Source: Geobacter sp. (lineage in GTDB: Bacteria > Desulfobacterota > Desulfuromonadia > Geobacterales > DSM-12255). From it: a DNA stretch of 64,000 nucleotides. The notes beneath the pieces are model-generated. The model did not search any database, was not told where the DNA came from, and saw only the letters and a program-made list of their open reading frames with translations. The stretch lies in assembly GCA_009886125.1 (NCBI GenBank), contig VFJK01000061.1, forward strand, positions 1 through 64,000. Direction: 5' to 3'. Positions 1-9,879 of this stretch are shown piece by piece (within the stretch, counting starts at the first letter, position 1; each line of letters starts with the position of its first letter). The position numbers and the translations under genes were made by a program.

Positions 1-708
<708 letters not shown>

Positions 709-716
709 TTGACAAC

Positions 717-742
717 AAAAGGCGGCCATGAGGTCGCCTTTT
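717..742 (+). terminator. Rho-independent terminator after dapL
   Basis: AAAGGCG...CGCCTTTT hairpin just after the stop codon. Confidence 0.7.
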
Positions 743-758
743 GCTCATAGGAAATGGG

Positions 759-1004
759 ATGAATACTTTAAAAGGTAAAGCGGTCCATGTTGATGAGCGC
801 TACCTCCATGTGGAACTGGAGGACGGCCGGATGATCTCCACGCCGATAGCCTGGTATCCCGAGCTGAAGAACGCCTCCCTGAATCAACTGACACAGTATC
901 GCTTCATTTGCCGAAAGACCGGCATTGAGTGGCCCGAGCTTGATTACCAGCTGAGCATAGCCGCCATCTTCACAGCTGAAACCAAGCTGGCAAAGGCTGC
1001 GTGA
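759..1004 (+). CDS. DUF2442 domain protein
   Basis: Short ORF; DxRYLHVELEDGRMISTPIAWYPEL is typical of DUF2442. Confidence 0.75.
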   Translation: MNTLKGKAVHVDERYLHVELEDGRMISTPIAWYPELKNASLNQLTQYRFICRKTGIEWPELDYQLSIAAIFTAETKLAKAA

Positions 1005-1037
1005 GCAGTGGCTCGGTATATATAAGGATATGAAATT

Positions 1038-1068
1038 GAAAGGGCGCCCATTACGGCGCCTTTTTTTA
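1038..1068 (+). terminator. Rho-independent terminator
   Basis: GGGCGCC-cattac-GGCGCC followed by a T-tract. Confidence 0.7.
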
Positions 1069-1151
1069 TCGTCAGAATTTATATTTGATTTGTTTTTAAA
1101 CCGTGCTATCCTTTATCTAGCTAGACTGTCTAGATATGTAAAGGGGGTGAC

Positions 1152-1433
1152 ATGAAGCCAAGCAAAGCAGCCCGATTACCCCATGACCGCGAATGGCAGC
1201 TTCAGGAAGCCAAGAACCGTTTGAGTCAGGTGGTTGACCTTGCCCTGCATGATGGCCCACAGACCATAACCCTGCGCGGCAAGCCTTCTGCAGTGGTAGT
1301 TTCTTTCGATGAATACCGGAAGCTGACCCTGCCACGCACCGGTCTATCGCAGTTTTTCCGGCAATCGCCATTGCACTCGGTTGAACTTGATTTCAGCCGC
1401 AGTAATGACCTGCCCCGCGAGGTGGAGCTTTGA
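1152..1433 (+). CDS. Phd/YefM-family antitoxin
   Basis: WQLQEAKNRLSQVVDLALHDGPQTITLRGKPSAVVVSFDEYRKL; stop overlaps the toxin start (TTGA). Confidence 0.88.
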   Translation: MKPSKAARLPHDREWQLQEAKNRLSQVVDLALHDGPQTITLRGKPSAVVVSFDEYRKLTLPRTGLSQFFRQSPLHSVELDFSRSNDLPREVEL

Positions 1434-1849
1434 AGTATCTGCTGGACACCTGCCTGATCTCCGAACTGGTGAAGAAAGAGCCGAATCCGGCAATAGTTAG
1501 CTGGCTGGATGAGCAGGACGAGCAGACGCTCTTTCTGAGTGTTCTGAACCTGGGTGAGCTGCAGAAGGGGATCAGCAAGCTCCCGGACGGTACGAAAAAG
1601 GACGAACTGCAAGCCTGGGTCGGTCTTGATCTTGTCGAGCGGTTTACCGGACGGATTCTGGAGTTAGACCTGGAGACGGCACTCTGCTGGGGGAGGCTCC
1701 AGGGAGTGGCGGAACAGGCAGGCGAGAAGTTGCCTGTAATGGATTCGCTTATCGCGGCCACTGCCTCGGCGCATGGGTTGACGGTGGTTACGCGCAATGC
1801 CAGGGATATGGAGCGATGCGGGATTAAGGTTTGTAACCCTTGGGAGTGA
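1430..1849 (+). CDS. PIN-domain toxin (VapC/FitB-like)
   Basis: MKYLLDTCLISELVKKEPN ... MDSLIAATASAHGLTVVTRNARD; TTG start coupled to the antitoxin stop. Confidence 0.9.
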   Translation: MKYLLDTCLISELVKKEPNPAIVSWLDEQDEQTLFLSVLNLGELQKGISKLPDGTKKDELQAWVGLDLVERFTGRILELDLETALCWGRLQGVAEQAGEKLPVMDSLIAATASAHGLTVVTRNARDMERCGIKVCNPWE

Positions 1850-2044
1850 GTTATCTGAACCCGGACACGGCCAAGACCGTTTGAAACTGGGATGAATAGG
1901 ATACACGCAGATGCTTTAAAACCAGGAAGCAGGCTGCAGTAGAAGTTCCGTATTATCCCAGTCTATCGGTTTAAGGTTTTATCAGCGTTCATCCCATTCA
2001 TCTGCGGTTACAAAAAAGGTTATCGGGTTTACTTCAGTGCTTAA

Positions 2045-2254
<210 letters not shown>

Positions 2255-2258
2255 CAAT

Positions 2259-2292
2259 GAAAGGGCGCCTAGGGGGTGCCCTTTTCTTTTAT
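2259..2292 (+). terminator. Hairpin terminator after the dapL tail copy
   Basis: AAAGGGCgcctaggggGTGCCCTTTTCTTTT. Confidence 0.6.
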
Positions 2293-2406
2293 GATTTCCG
2301 CTTGTTGATCAGATACAGTTAGGGTATGTTCACCACACGCTGTCCCGAATTCCACTTTAGTATCATTTTTATGTTATTTTTATGCGAGGAAGGAGTTTGA
2401 ATTAAA

Positions 2407-3621
2407 ATGCAATTAGAGCCACTGCCATTTGATCCAGATGATACATTCGAGGGAGAAGAAACTCTTGGTGCGGAATTGAGAGATAACTTGTCTACGCTGG
2501 GAGAAGATGCGACAAGTATATACCCCGATGCAATTGTCAACATCGTTCCTGAAAGTGCTTCGGTTTTCCAACTCAAACGCAAGCATGATAAAATACCGCC
2601 TCTCATAAAACTGGACCCTGATTTTCAACGTCATGCGGTCTGGACGCCAAAGCAACAAAGTGAATTGATTGAATCAATTCTTATGGGGATACCCCTTCCC
2701 CTGATTTACGTTAAAGAAGACGACAAGGGTGTCTATATCATCGTAGATGGACGCCAACGCCTGACGACTCTTTTTAGGTTCATGAGCCATGAATTTCCGC
2801 TCCAGAATCTCAACGTCTTGAAAGAGTTGAACGGCGCATTTTTCAGCGAAACTACAAAGAACGGAACTAAATTTGACAAGTACTTGACTCAGGCGCAGCA
2901 GAGCAAGATTGAAGATTGTCCGCTCACTCTGCATGTTATCAAACCTCCAACGCAGGATCGTGTCACCTTTGATTTATTTGACCGGGTCAATCGAGGCAGT
3001 ACACGGTTGAATAATCAAGAAATGAGAAATGCCATATATCAGGGTTCCGCAACAAAACTATTGAATACGCTAGTAGCTTTTGACAGTTTCAAGAAAGCGA
3101 CTGAAAACGCAATTAAGCCGGACCGTATGAAGGATAAATATCTAGTTCTCCGACTAATTGGATTTTACCTTTGGCGCAAAAAGCAGCTTTTGTCTGTAAA
3201 AGAAAAGGGTTTTCCCCTAGTTGAATACCGCAGTGATCTAGAAGATTTCCTAGGTAAAACAATGCTGTTCCTAAACGATCAAGCGGGCAGCACATTCTGC
3301 ACACAATTCCCGGCGCTGTTTGATGACACAATGAAAAAGTGCGTGACAGTATTGGGTATTGGGTGTTTTCGGTTGCCGAAAATAGGCGACGGACCGCGAC
3401 GACCAATTAGCATGGCACTATTTGAAACAGTAAGTTATTTGATAATCGAATTGATTGATCTGCCTCAAGAAACATATGAAGGAATAAAAACCAAGTTTGC
3501 GAATCTTCTCTCTGACGATAAATTCATCCTTAGTACGACATATACTGTCGACAGTAATATAAGTGTATATAAACGATTTGAACTCGTAGAAACAATTATA
3601 AAGGAGATGCGAAATGCTTAA
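2407..3621 (+). CDS. DUF262-domain protein (GmrSD N-terminal/ParB-like NTPase-nuclease fold), no C-terminal HNH/DUF1524 seen
   Basis: PDFQRHAVWTPKQQSELIESILMGIPLPLIY, DGRQRLTTLFRF, FDLFDRVNRGSTRLNNQEMRNAIYQG; AT-rich gene. Confidence 0.85.
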   Translation: MQLEPLPFDPDDTFEGEETLGAELRDNLSTLGEDATSIYPDAIVNIVPESASVFQLKRKHDKIPPLIKLDPDFQRHAVWTPKQQSELIESILMGIPLPLIYVKEDDKGVYIIVDGRQRLTTLFRFMSHEFPLQNLNVLKELNGAFFSETTKNGTKFDKYLTQAQQSKIEDCPLTLHVIKPPTQDRVTFDLFDRVNRGSTRLNNQEMRNAIYQGSATKLLNTLVAFDSFKKATENAIKPDRMKDKYLVLRLIGFYLWRKKQLLSVKEKGFPLVEYRSDLEDFLGKTMLFLNDQAGSTFCTQFPALFDDTMKKCVTVLGIGCFRLPKIGDGPRRPISMALFETVSYLIIELIDLPQETYEGIKTKFANLLSDDKFILSTTYTVDSNISVYKRFELVETIIKEMRNA

Positions 3622-4678
3622 TGCACTTCACATTCAAGGGTTCAAATGCTTCGATAAAGTCGAAATAACTTTGCGACGGATTAATATCTTCTCAGGGACT
3701 AACTCATCGGGTAAATCTTCGGCTATACAGGCATTTCTTCTGCTTTGTAATAATGCCACGAAAAATTCATCCTCTCCCCTCAATGGAATGTGGTTACGCT
3801 TAGGCACATTTGATGAGTGCCGCAATCATCGTATAAATGCACGCATATTCAGAGTTGGTGCAGTAAGCGGGAGTGAAATTTTTCAAGCGGAGTTTCGTTC
3901 AGCCAACGATGATTCAAACGATGTAGTTGTTACATTCACAGATGAATCTAGCACGATACAAACCCTAATAAGCCTTGAAGAGCGTCATGTTTATTATCTG
4001 CCTGCAAACCGAATTGGTCCTGAGGATTCATATCCAAGAAATTTTGATCGGGTGAATTTTCTTGGGAACAAGGCAGAATTTATTGTCGATTTTCTTTATA
4101 AAAACCGCAAACAAGAAGTTGCACCATCACTCATTGTCGATACAGCAAGCGTAACGCTTGAGTACCAAGTCAATTATTGGCTGGGGAAACTATTCGGCAT
4201 CAACAATACAATCCGTGACCTTGGACTCAGTAATAGCCTCTCTATGGAATTATCACTTGAGAATGGCAAGCCAGTCCGTCCCTATCATATGGGTTCCGGA
4301 GTCAGCTTCGCCATCGGCGTACTTGTCTCATGTCTAAGTGCACATCCTGACGATATCGTTGTCATTGAAAATCCGGAAATCCACCTGCACCCCAAAGCAC
4401 AATCGGAGCTGACAGAATTTCTTTGTTTCGCCGCCAATGCCGGTATTCAAGTTGTACTCGAAACGCATAGCGACCATGTGTTCAATGGTATACGAAAATC
4501 CATTGTGAAAAATGAAATCTCCCACACTGATGTAGCAGTGCATTTTTTTCAACTTGACGAAAATGCACTTTCTAAAAATACGGTCATTGACCTCAATGAG
4601 CATGGCCGCGTCATGACGCACCCTAAGGGTCTTTTTGACCAGTTTGACGATGACCTCGACCAGATTCTGGGGCTATGA
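3614..4678 (+). CDS. AAA/SMC-like ATPase, DUF3696-type (OLD/RecF-like)
   Basis: Walker A GTNSSGKSS; Walker B DIVVIENPEIHLHPKAQ; ETHSDHVFNGIR; start overlaps the upstream gene. Confidence 0.88.
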   Translation: MLNALHIQGFKCFDKVEITLRRINIFSGTNSSGKSSAIQAFLLLCNNATKNSSSPLNGMWLRLGTFDECRNHRINARIFRVGAVSGSEIFQAEFRSANDDSNDVVVTFTDESSTIQTLISLEERHVYYLPANRIGPEDSYPRNFDRVNFLGNKAEFIVDFLYKNRKQEVAPSLIVDTASVTLEYQVNYWLGKLFGINNTIRDLGLSNSLSMELSLENGKPVRPYHMGSGVSFAIGVLVSCLSAHPDDIVVIENPEIHLHPKAQSELTEFLCFAANAGIQVVLETHSDHVFNGIRKSIVKNEISHTDVAVHFFQLDENALSKNTVIDLNEHGRVMTHPKGLFDQFDDDLDQILGL

Positions 4679-4679
4679 C

Positions 4680-5516
4680 GTGCAGATACTCTTCAACGAA
4701 CTTTCATTAACCGGCCAATTCCCCACCCAAGATGCATTCGTCAGTAACGGTCTCTTCCCGTTTGTTGGTGTACTGAAGGAAATGCAGGGATTTTCAACAT
4801 TGCTGCTCAAAAAAAGTGATATGTGGAACAAAATGATCACGCCGACCAGCACTCTGCATTCTTTTCTTATCAATAATGCATTTCGAAAATCCGATGAAGT
4901 TCGTCGTTTAAAATCAGCAATTGCCGACCTCACTAAAGAGCCGTTCTGGGATACCGAAAGCAAGCAAGATCCTGACTCTACTTACCTTCTTGACGGGGAT
5001 GATATCTGGGGAAGTTCACCTGCGGAGGCCTGCGAACGAGATAAATCTGTTGTTTCCTTCATTTCATCAGTTGCTTCTTCAGATCCATTGAATATCATTC
5101 GGAATGGAATAAATGTTCCGTTATTGAATTTGACTTGTTCAGGCATACTTACGGAATATCTTTGGGCGAATGATCGAATAACTTTTGAATTATATCTGAA
5201 AGCACGTTTTTCAGGAGGCAAACTCGATTTTTCGAAGGTTGATGAGAAAATGGGGTTTTCCGGAATTCAATCTGCTGAACAATCTCTTTTTATTGATACA
5301 TTCAGAAGATTCGAAGAATTGACTTGGGATCAAATCTTTACTGACAGAGGACTTGACTATAAAGAATATGCTGGAATTATTAACAAGAGCTACCGAGATA
5401 TAAAAACGCATAAGTTTAGAGCATCAGAAAAAATACGCTGTCACGGGTATCGAGAAAAGGATTCTTTCTTTGTCATTGGCTTTGAGACCGATCATAAGTT
5501 GAGCGATAAGGGATAA
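4680..5516 (+). CDS. Uncharacterised protein, third gene of the DUF262-ATPase operon
   Basis: Open frame begins 1 nt after the ATPase stop with a GTG start; C-terminal HKFRASEKIRCHGYREKDSFFVIGFETDHKLSD; no family recognised with confidence. Confidence 0.75.
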   Translation: MQILFNELSLTGQFPTQDAFVSNGLFPFVGVLKEMQGFSTLLLKKSDMWNKMITPTSTLHSFLINNAFRKSDEVRRLKSAIADLTKEPFWDTESKQDPDSTYLLDGDDIWGSSPAEACERDKSVVSFISSVASSDPLNIIRNGINVPLLNLTCSGILTEYLWANDRITFELYLKARFSGGKLDFSKVDEKMGFSGIQSAEQSLFIDTFRRFEELTWDQIFTDRGLDYKEYAGIINKSYRDIKTHKFRASEKIRCHGYREKDSFFVIGFETDHKLSDKG

Positions 5517-5544
5517 ATATCTTGAATCCTTGTAACAATTTCAG

Positions 5545-5605
5545 GAATTCAGGGGACAGCATACTTAATTCAAAAGGCGACCAATCGGCCGCCTTTCTGT
5601 TTCTT
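5545..5605. repeat. RAYT-associated palindromic repeat, copy a
   Basis: GAATTCAGGGGACAGCATACTTAATTCAAAAGGCGACCAATCGGCCGCCTTTCTGTTTCT. Confidence 0.7.
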
Positions 5606-5679
5606 ACAGGTGATGTCCCAAGGTGAAACCTATGGGTTCAGGTCTTGAAATATAAGTTTTGCCTGCTATTCTCTCATCC

Positions 5680-5752
5680 ATGGCTCGTCCTCTGCGCATA
5701 GAACTCCCCGGTGCCGTCAATCACGTCACCTCGCGCGGCAGTAACCTGAATA
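5680..5752 (+). pseudogene. Truncated REP-associated tyrosine transposase (RAYT, Y1_Tnp) N-terminus
   Basis: MARPLRIELPGAVNHVTSRGSN is the canonical RAYT N-terminus; similarity ends after about 24 codons. Confidence 0.8.
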
Positions 5753-5810
5753 ACGACAGCCAACTCGGCCGGCAGCTTTGTGTCCGGCACCACTTCACGG
5801 GAGGTAGACG

Positions 5811-6470
5811 ATGCAGGTCATCGGTATCAACGGCAGTCCCCGCCAACAATGGAACACGGCAACTCTGGTGGCAAAGGCCCTGGAGGGGGCCGCTGCGCAA
5901 GGTGCCCAGACGGAACTTGTCCACCTGTACGACCTGGACTTCAAGGGGTGCACGAGCTGCTTCGCCTGCAAGACCAGGGGGGGGAAGAGCTACGGCTGCT
6001 GCGCCATGAAGGACAGTCTGACGCCGGTCCTGGAAAGTATCGCCACGGCCGACGGTCTGGTGATCGGCTCGCCGGTCTATTTCGGCTCGGTCACCGGCGA
6101 GACACGCAGCTTTTTAGAGCGGCTGCTGTTCCCCTATCTGACCTACACCGTCCCCTATGGCACCCTGTTTCCGCAGAAGCTGGCCACGGCCTTCATCTAC
6201 ACCATGAACGTCACCGAAGAACGGAGCAGGGAGTTCGGCTACGAGTACTTCATCAAAGCGAACGAACGCTATGCCCAAATGCTGCTCGGCAGCGCCGAGT
6301 CGCTCTGCGCTTTCGATACCTGCCAGGTGGACGACTATGGGAAAGTTGTGATCGAGAGCTTCGATCCGGTGCACAAGGCAAAGCGGCGGGCTGAGGCGCT
6401 ACCGCTGGACTGCCGGCAGGCCTTCGACCTGGGGAGACGGCTGGCCGGGGCAGAAACCGTCGCGACGTAG
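5811..6470 (+). CDS. Flavodoxin-family NADPH-dependent FMN reductase / iron-sulfur flavoprotein-like
   Basis: INGSPRQQWNTATLVAKAL, GCTSCFACKTR, GSPVYFGSVTGETRSFLERL. Confidence 0.85.
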   Translation: MQVIGINGSPRQQWNTATLVAKALEGAAAQGAQTELVHLYDLDFKGCTSCFACKTRGGKSYGCCAMKDSLTPVLESIATADGLVIGSPVYFGSVTGETRSFLERLLFPYLTYTVPYGTLFPQKLATAFIYTMNVTEERSREFGYEYFIKANERYAQMLLGSAESLCAFDTCQVDDYGKVVIESFDPVHKAKRRAEALPLDCRQAFDLGRRLAGAETVAT

Positions 6471-6472
6471 GA

Positions 6473-6533
6473 CATTCCGGGGACAGTTTACCTAATGCAA
6501 AAGGCGGTCGATTGGTCGCCTTTGTTTTTTTGT
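6473..6533. repeat. RAYT-associated palindromic repeat, copy b
   Basis: ATTCCGGGGACAGTTTACCTAATGCAAAAGGCGGTCGATTGGTCGCCTTTGTTTTTTT. Confidence 0.7.
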
Positions 6534-6624
6534 CACGGAGGGAAATGAGGGGCACTTTCCATGTTCCCCTTGCCCACATTCCGCCTCCGCGGTAACATTC
6601 TCCCATGCCACAAAAAAACTGGAA

Positions 6625-7065
6625 ATGTACCTAGTGAATACCGAGCGAAACAATAATCATGTCAAGAGTCCAGTCCTGCGCTGGGTGCTGATTATATGCG
6701 GCTGGATCTCTGTGGCCTGCGGAGTGATCGGTATCTTTCTGCCGATCGTGCCGACGGTGCCGTTCCTGCTGCTGGCCGTGGCTTGTTTTGCCAGGAGTTC
6801 CGAACGGTTCCACCGGTGGCTGATGGAGCACAATCATCTCGGCCCGCTGCTGCATGACTACCTGAAAGGGTCAGGCATCCCGCTCAGAGCGAAATTGACG
6901 GCCATCTCCATGATCTGGATCTCGTTTCCCACTTCAGCTGTTCTGTTCGCCGAGGCGCTCTGGCTGAAGATCCTGCTGCTTGCGGCGGCTGCGGTGATCA
7001 GCAGCTATCTGATTTTCCTGCCGACAGCACCGCCGAATGACCGGCAGAAGCAGCCGCGGCAGTGA
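6625..7065 (+). CDS. YbaN family (DUF454) membrane protein
   Basis: GWISVACGVIGIFLPIVPTVPFLLLAVACFARSSERFHRWL. Confidence 0.85.
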   Translation: MYLVNTERNNNHVKSPVLRWVLIICGWISVACGVIGIFLPIVPTVPFLLLAVACFARSSERFHRWLMEHNHLGPLLHDYLKGSGIPLRAKLTAISMIWISFPTSAVLFAEALWLKILLLAAAAVISSYLIFLPTAPPNDRQKQPRQ

Positions 7066-7233
7066 GGCAGGGCGAAGCGGCACAGGCAATTTCGCTTACG
7101 GGGAGAATACTGCGTATACGGGGGGATCAGAACTGAAGGGGACGTAGTTGATTAGTTGACTAACTCGGAACGTAATGGACAAATCAACAACGCCCCCTCA
7201 ACGCTCCCCGCAATATTCACAATATTCCATGAA

Positions 7234-7267
7234 GAAAAAAAGGCGAACCGCTTGGCTCGCCTTTTTT
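7234..7267. terminator. Bidirectional terminator between convergent genes
   Basis: AAAAAAAGGCGAaccgcttggcTCGCCTTTTTT. Confidence 0.75.
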
Positions 7268-7308
7268 GTGTCTGGTGCTTAGCTACAGTTGCCTCTTTCG
7301 TCAGGCAA

Positions 7309-8220
7309 TCAGGGGTTTCTGAGAAGAATGTCACCCAGAGAGGTATCGCTCCCCGTGGTTACCGTTTGCACCGGCGAGGAATAAGGGGCAAAGCCTGTTG
7401 CCTCCACATGTAACCGGTAGACACCGCCGGGGACAAATGCACTCACCGGCGCCTCCCAGCGATTGCTGGAGAAGTTGCTGAAGATGGTGCCCGAAGCTAT
7501 CGAAGCTGTTTCACCGCGCGGGACCACCGAGACAGTTGCGCTTGTCCAATCCCTGATAGTGGACACAACCGTGCCGGACAGGGAACCGAAACTGGTCAGC
7601 GCGGTCGCTGGTTGGACGATGCGGATGCCGGTGGGTTTCAGGTTGTAGTCGCCATTGCCGCGGGCAACGATGGCCGTGTTCGGGTCAAAGTCGAGGATGA
7701 TGGCGTTAATGATCCCTGGGGTTACCTGAAAACGTCCGAGCACCTTCAGCCCGGATTGCTGTGCACTGGGAGTAGTGAGCGGGATCTTGACTGTCGGGGC
7801 TGTCCTCAATGTCAGGTAGTTGACTGGCGCACTTCCCTGACCGCTCGGGTTCGGTGCCAGGATGAGGCGCACCTGATTGTAAGTCCCGGCTGCGAGAGTG
7901 ATAGTGCCGAGGATTTCCTGCTGGAAATGCAGTGTGAGAATATCTACAGAGTGCGGAGTGTCATAGGTTACGACGACCGGCAGACGGGAATCAGTGTCCA
8001 CAGCGTTTTCCAGACCAGCCGGCACGATCCGTACTTCCTTGATGGAGATGAACACATTGGCGAAGCTGTCGCTCTGCCTGTCGGTCAGAGTGACCTTGAG
8101 CGTACCGGTGTCTCCTGTTCCGCTGCCGCCGCCGCTACATCCCTGTAGCTGAAAAAACGCCAGGACGGCCAGTAAACAGGCCCCCAGCAAGCAATAAACC
8201 TTGACTGATTTTTTTAACAT
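7309..8220 (-). CDS. DUF4382 domain lipoprotein
   Basis: Lipobox LQGC; GTLKVTLTDRQSDSFANVFISIKEVRIVPAG. Confidence 0.8.
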   Translation of the reverse strand: MLKKSVKVYCLLGACLLAVLAFFQLQGCSGGGSGTGDTGTLKVTLTDRQSDSFANVFISIKEVRIVPAGLENAVDTDSRLPVVVTYDTPHSVDILTLHFQQEILGTITLAAGTYNQVRLILAPNPSGQGSAPVNYLTLRTAPTVKIPLTTPSAQQSGLKVLGRFQVTPGIINAIILDFDPNTAIVARGNGDYNLKPTGIRIVQPATALTSFGSLSGTVVSTIRDWTSATVSVVPRGETASIASGTIFSNFSSNRWEAPVSAFVPGGVYRLHVEATGFAPYSSPVQTVTTGSDTSLGDILLRNP

Positions 8221-8580
8221 ACACTCTCCTTTGGAGTTTCCAGCCTTTGCAGGCGGATTCTGTGATTTTTCATGGAAGGCCCATGATGATGCTCATATTT
8301 GCAATAAGATAATTAGCAACTATGGTGCCGGACAATATTTGCGACTGCTGCCAGTGCAACATTCTGAAAGTATTGGTGAAATGCAAAGAGGATCTGCATG
8401 GTGCGGTGGGAAACCACCATCGGTACCTGTCATTGTTGACATAACCGGAATATATGACGGTTGCTGCGCCTTACAGCTTCTGAGGAGGTTGAGCAAAACT
8501 AGGGACACTCCCCAGAGCAAAACTAGAAAACTAGGAAAACTAGGGACACTCCCCATATTTCTGATTCCCTGCGCCGTCCG

Positions 8581-9060
8581 CTACTCCTCCCCACGCGGCC
8601 GTAGCGGAATAACCTTCGCCGGCCCCTCCTTCAGAAACCGCTCATATCTCTTTGCCCAGTAACAAAAGCCGGCCACACCCACCTCCCCGATTTCGGCGAG
8701 TTCGCCGGCCCAGTCCGCGCAGAGATCGGCGAGCATGAGATCGGAGACCTCCCCTATCCAGGGCTGGTACACGACTTCCCCTTCTCCGGAATCGGTATCC
8801 GCCTTCAGCAGCAGGTATTTTTTCTCTCCGGCAATCGCGGTGAACAGCTCTTCGTCGTTGCCGGCTGTCTCCGTTACGCAGACGGCGTCTACGCCGTATT
8901 CCTCGGGAGCGAACTTCCCGCGCCATGCATCGGCAGGAATGGTGCCCGCCCCTGCAAGGGCCGTGCAGATCGCCTCAAACTCCTCTCCGGCTTCCGCCTC
9001 GACGTCTGCGTACTCGAATACCGGCCGGACCAGCCTGACCCTGAACCTCTTTTTCTCCAT
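8581..9060 (-). CDS. Hypothetical protein, 159 aa
   Basis: Long ORF with plausible start (MEKKRFRVRLVRP); no recognised domain. Confidence 0.6.
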   Translation of the reverse strand: MEKKRFRVRLVRPVFEYADVEAEAGEEFEAICTALAGAGTIPADAWRGKFAPEEYGVDAVCVTETAGNDEELFTAIAGEKKYLLLKADTDSGEGEVVYQPWIGEVSDLMLADLCADWAGELAEIGEVGVAGFCYWAKRYERFLKEGPAKVIPLRPRGEE

Positions 9061-9131
9061 CGCGTTCTCTCCTGATACCGCAGCATCTGACAGGCAGAAT
9101 TCCGTAGACGTCCATGCTTAATTCAAAAAGC

Positions 9132-9186
9132 AGAATTCCGGGGACCTTACTTAAAAGGCGGCCAATCGGCCGCCTTTGCAGTTTCA
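9132..9186. repeat. RAYT-associated palindromic repeat, copy c
   Basis: AATTCCGGGGACCTTACTTAAAAGGCGGCCAATCGGCCGCCTTTGCAGTTTC. Confidence 0.65.
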
Positions 9187-9555
9187 CGCATGATGCAAAT
9201 TCGCCGGTTGAATGAGCGCCTCGGCAGGTATACCGAGCTTGTCGTGCAGATTGCGGATCATGGTAAGCGTGAGCCCGCGCTTGTGATTGAAGACTTCCGA
9301 AACCCTGGCACGGCTCCCCATTAACGGCTCCAGGTCCTGCCGGGTGATGCCGCGGCTCTCCATCCAGTACTTGATCGCTTCTACCGGATCGGGTGACGTG
9401 ATGACATAATGGTTCTTCTCAAAGGCTTCAAGCAGCGTGGTCAGAACTTCCAGCCGATCACCTTCCGGTGTATCCGGGGCAGCATCAAACAGACGCTCGA
9501 CTTCTGCAAGGGTTGCCTGATAATCTTCTTCCGATTTTATCGGCCTTATTTCCAT
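9184..9555 (-). CDS. higA: HigA-family antitoxin (XRE HTH)
   Basis: YWMESRGITRQDLEPLMGSRARVSEVFNHKRGLTLTMIRNLHDKLGIPAEALI. Confidence 0.88.
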   Translation of the reverse strand: MEIRPIKSEEDYQATLAEVERLFDAAPDTPEGDRLEVLTTLLEAFEKNHYVITSPDPVEAIKYWMESRGITRQDLEPLMGSRARVSEVFNHKRGLTLTMIRNLHDKLGIPAEALIQPANLHHA

Positions 9556-9568
9556 GGTATTTACTCCT

Positions 9569-9862
9569 TTAAACTTGCGTCGCATCAATCCGGTCATATT
9601 CTGCATGGGTACCTACAAACCGGATGTAGGCGATGCCGAAACGGTAATTGATCGCGACAATCAAACGATAATCGTTGCCCTTGATATTGAAAACAACCCG
9701 ATTGTTGGCAACGATGCTGGCGTTACGATAAATTGCCTTGATATCAGCAGGTGATTGCCATACGGCATGCTTCGCATCCTCGTACCACGCCTGCAATGAC
9801 TGCCGTGCCTGGGGATGACCTTCCCAAAACTCCCGCAAGGTTTTCAGCGCGATTATTCTCAT
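9569..9862 (-). CDS. higB: HigB-family mRNA interferase toxin
   Basis: MRIIALKTLREFWEGHPQARQSLQAWYEDAKHAVWQSPADIKAIY...RFVGTHAEYDRID; toxin-first order with higA. Confidence 0.9.
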   Translation of the reverse strand: MRIIALKTLREFWEGHPQARQSLQAWYEDAKHAVWQSPADIKAIYRNASIVANNRVVFNIKGNDYRLIVAINYRFGIAYIRFVGTHAEYDRIDATQV

Positions 9863-9879
9863 GCTTTGAATACTACCAT

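Noticed and set aside
5780-6394. 204-aa ORF overlapping the flavodoxin-family gene in another frame
   Set aside because: Arg/Gly/His-rich out-of-frame translation; the 5811-6470 frame has clear flavodoxin motifs.
8201-8662. 153-aa plus-strand ORF at 8.2-8.7 kb
   Set aside because: Spans a repeat-containing intergenic gap and the ends of two minus-strand genes; no domain.
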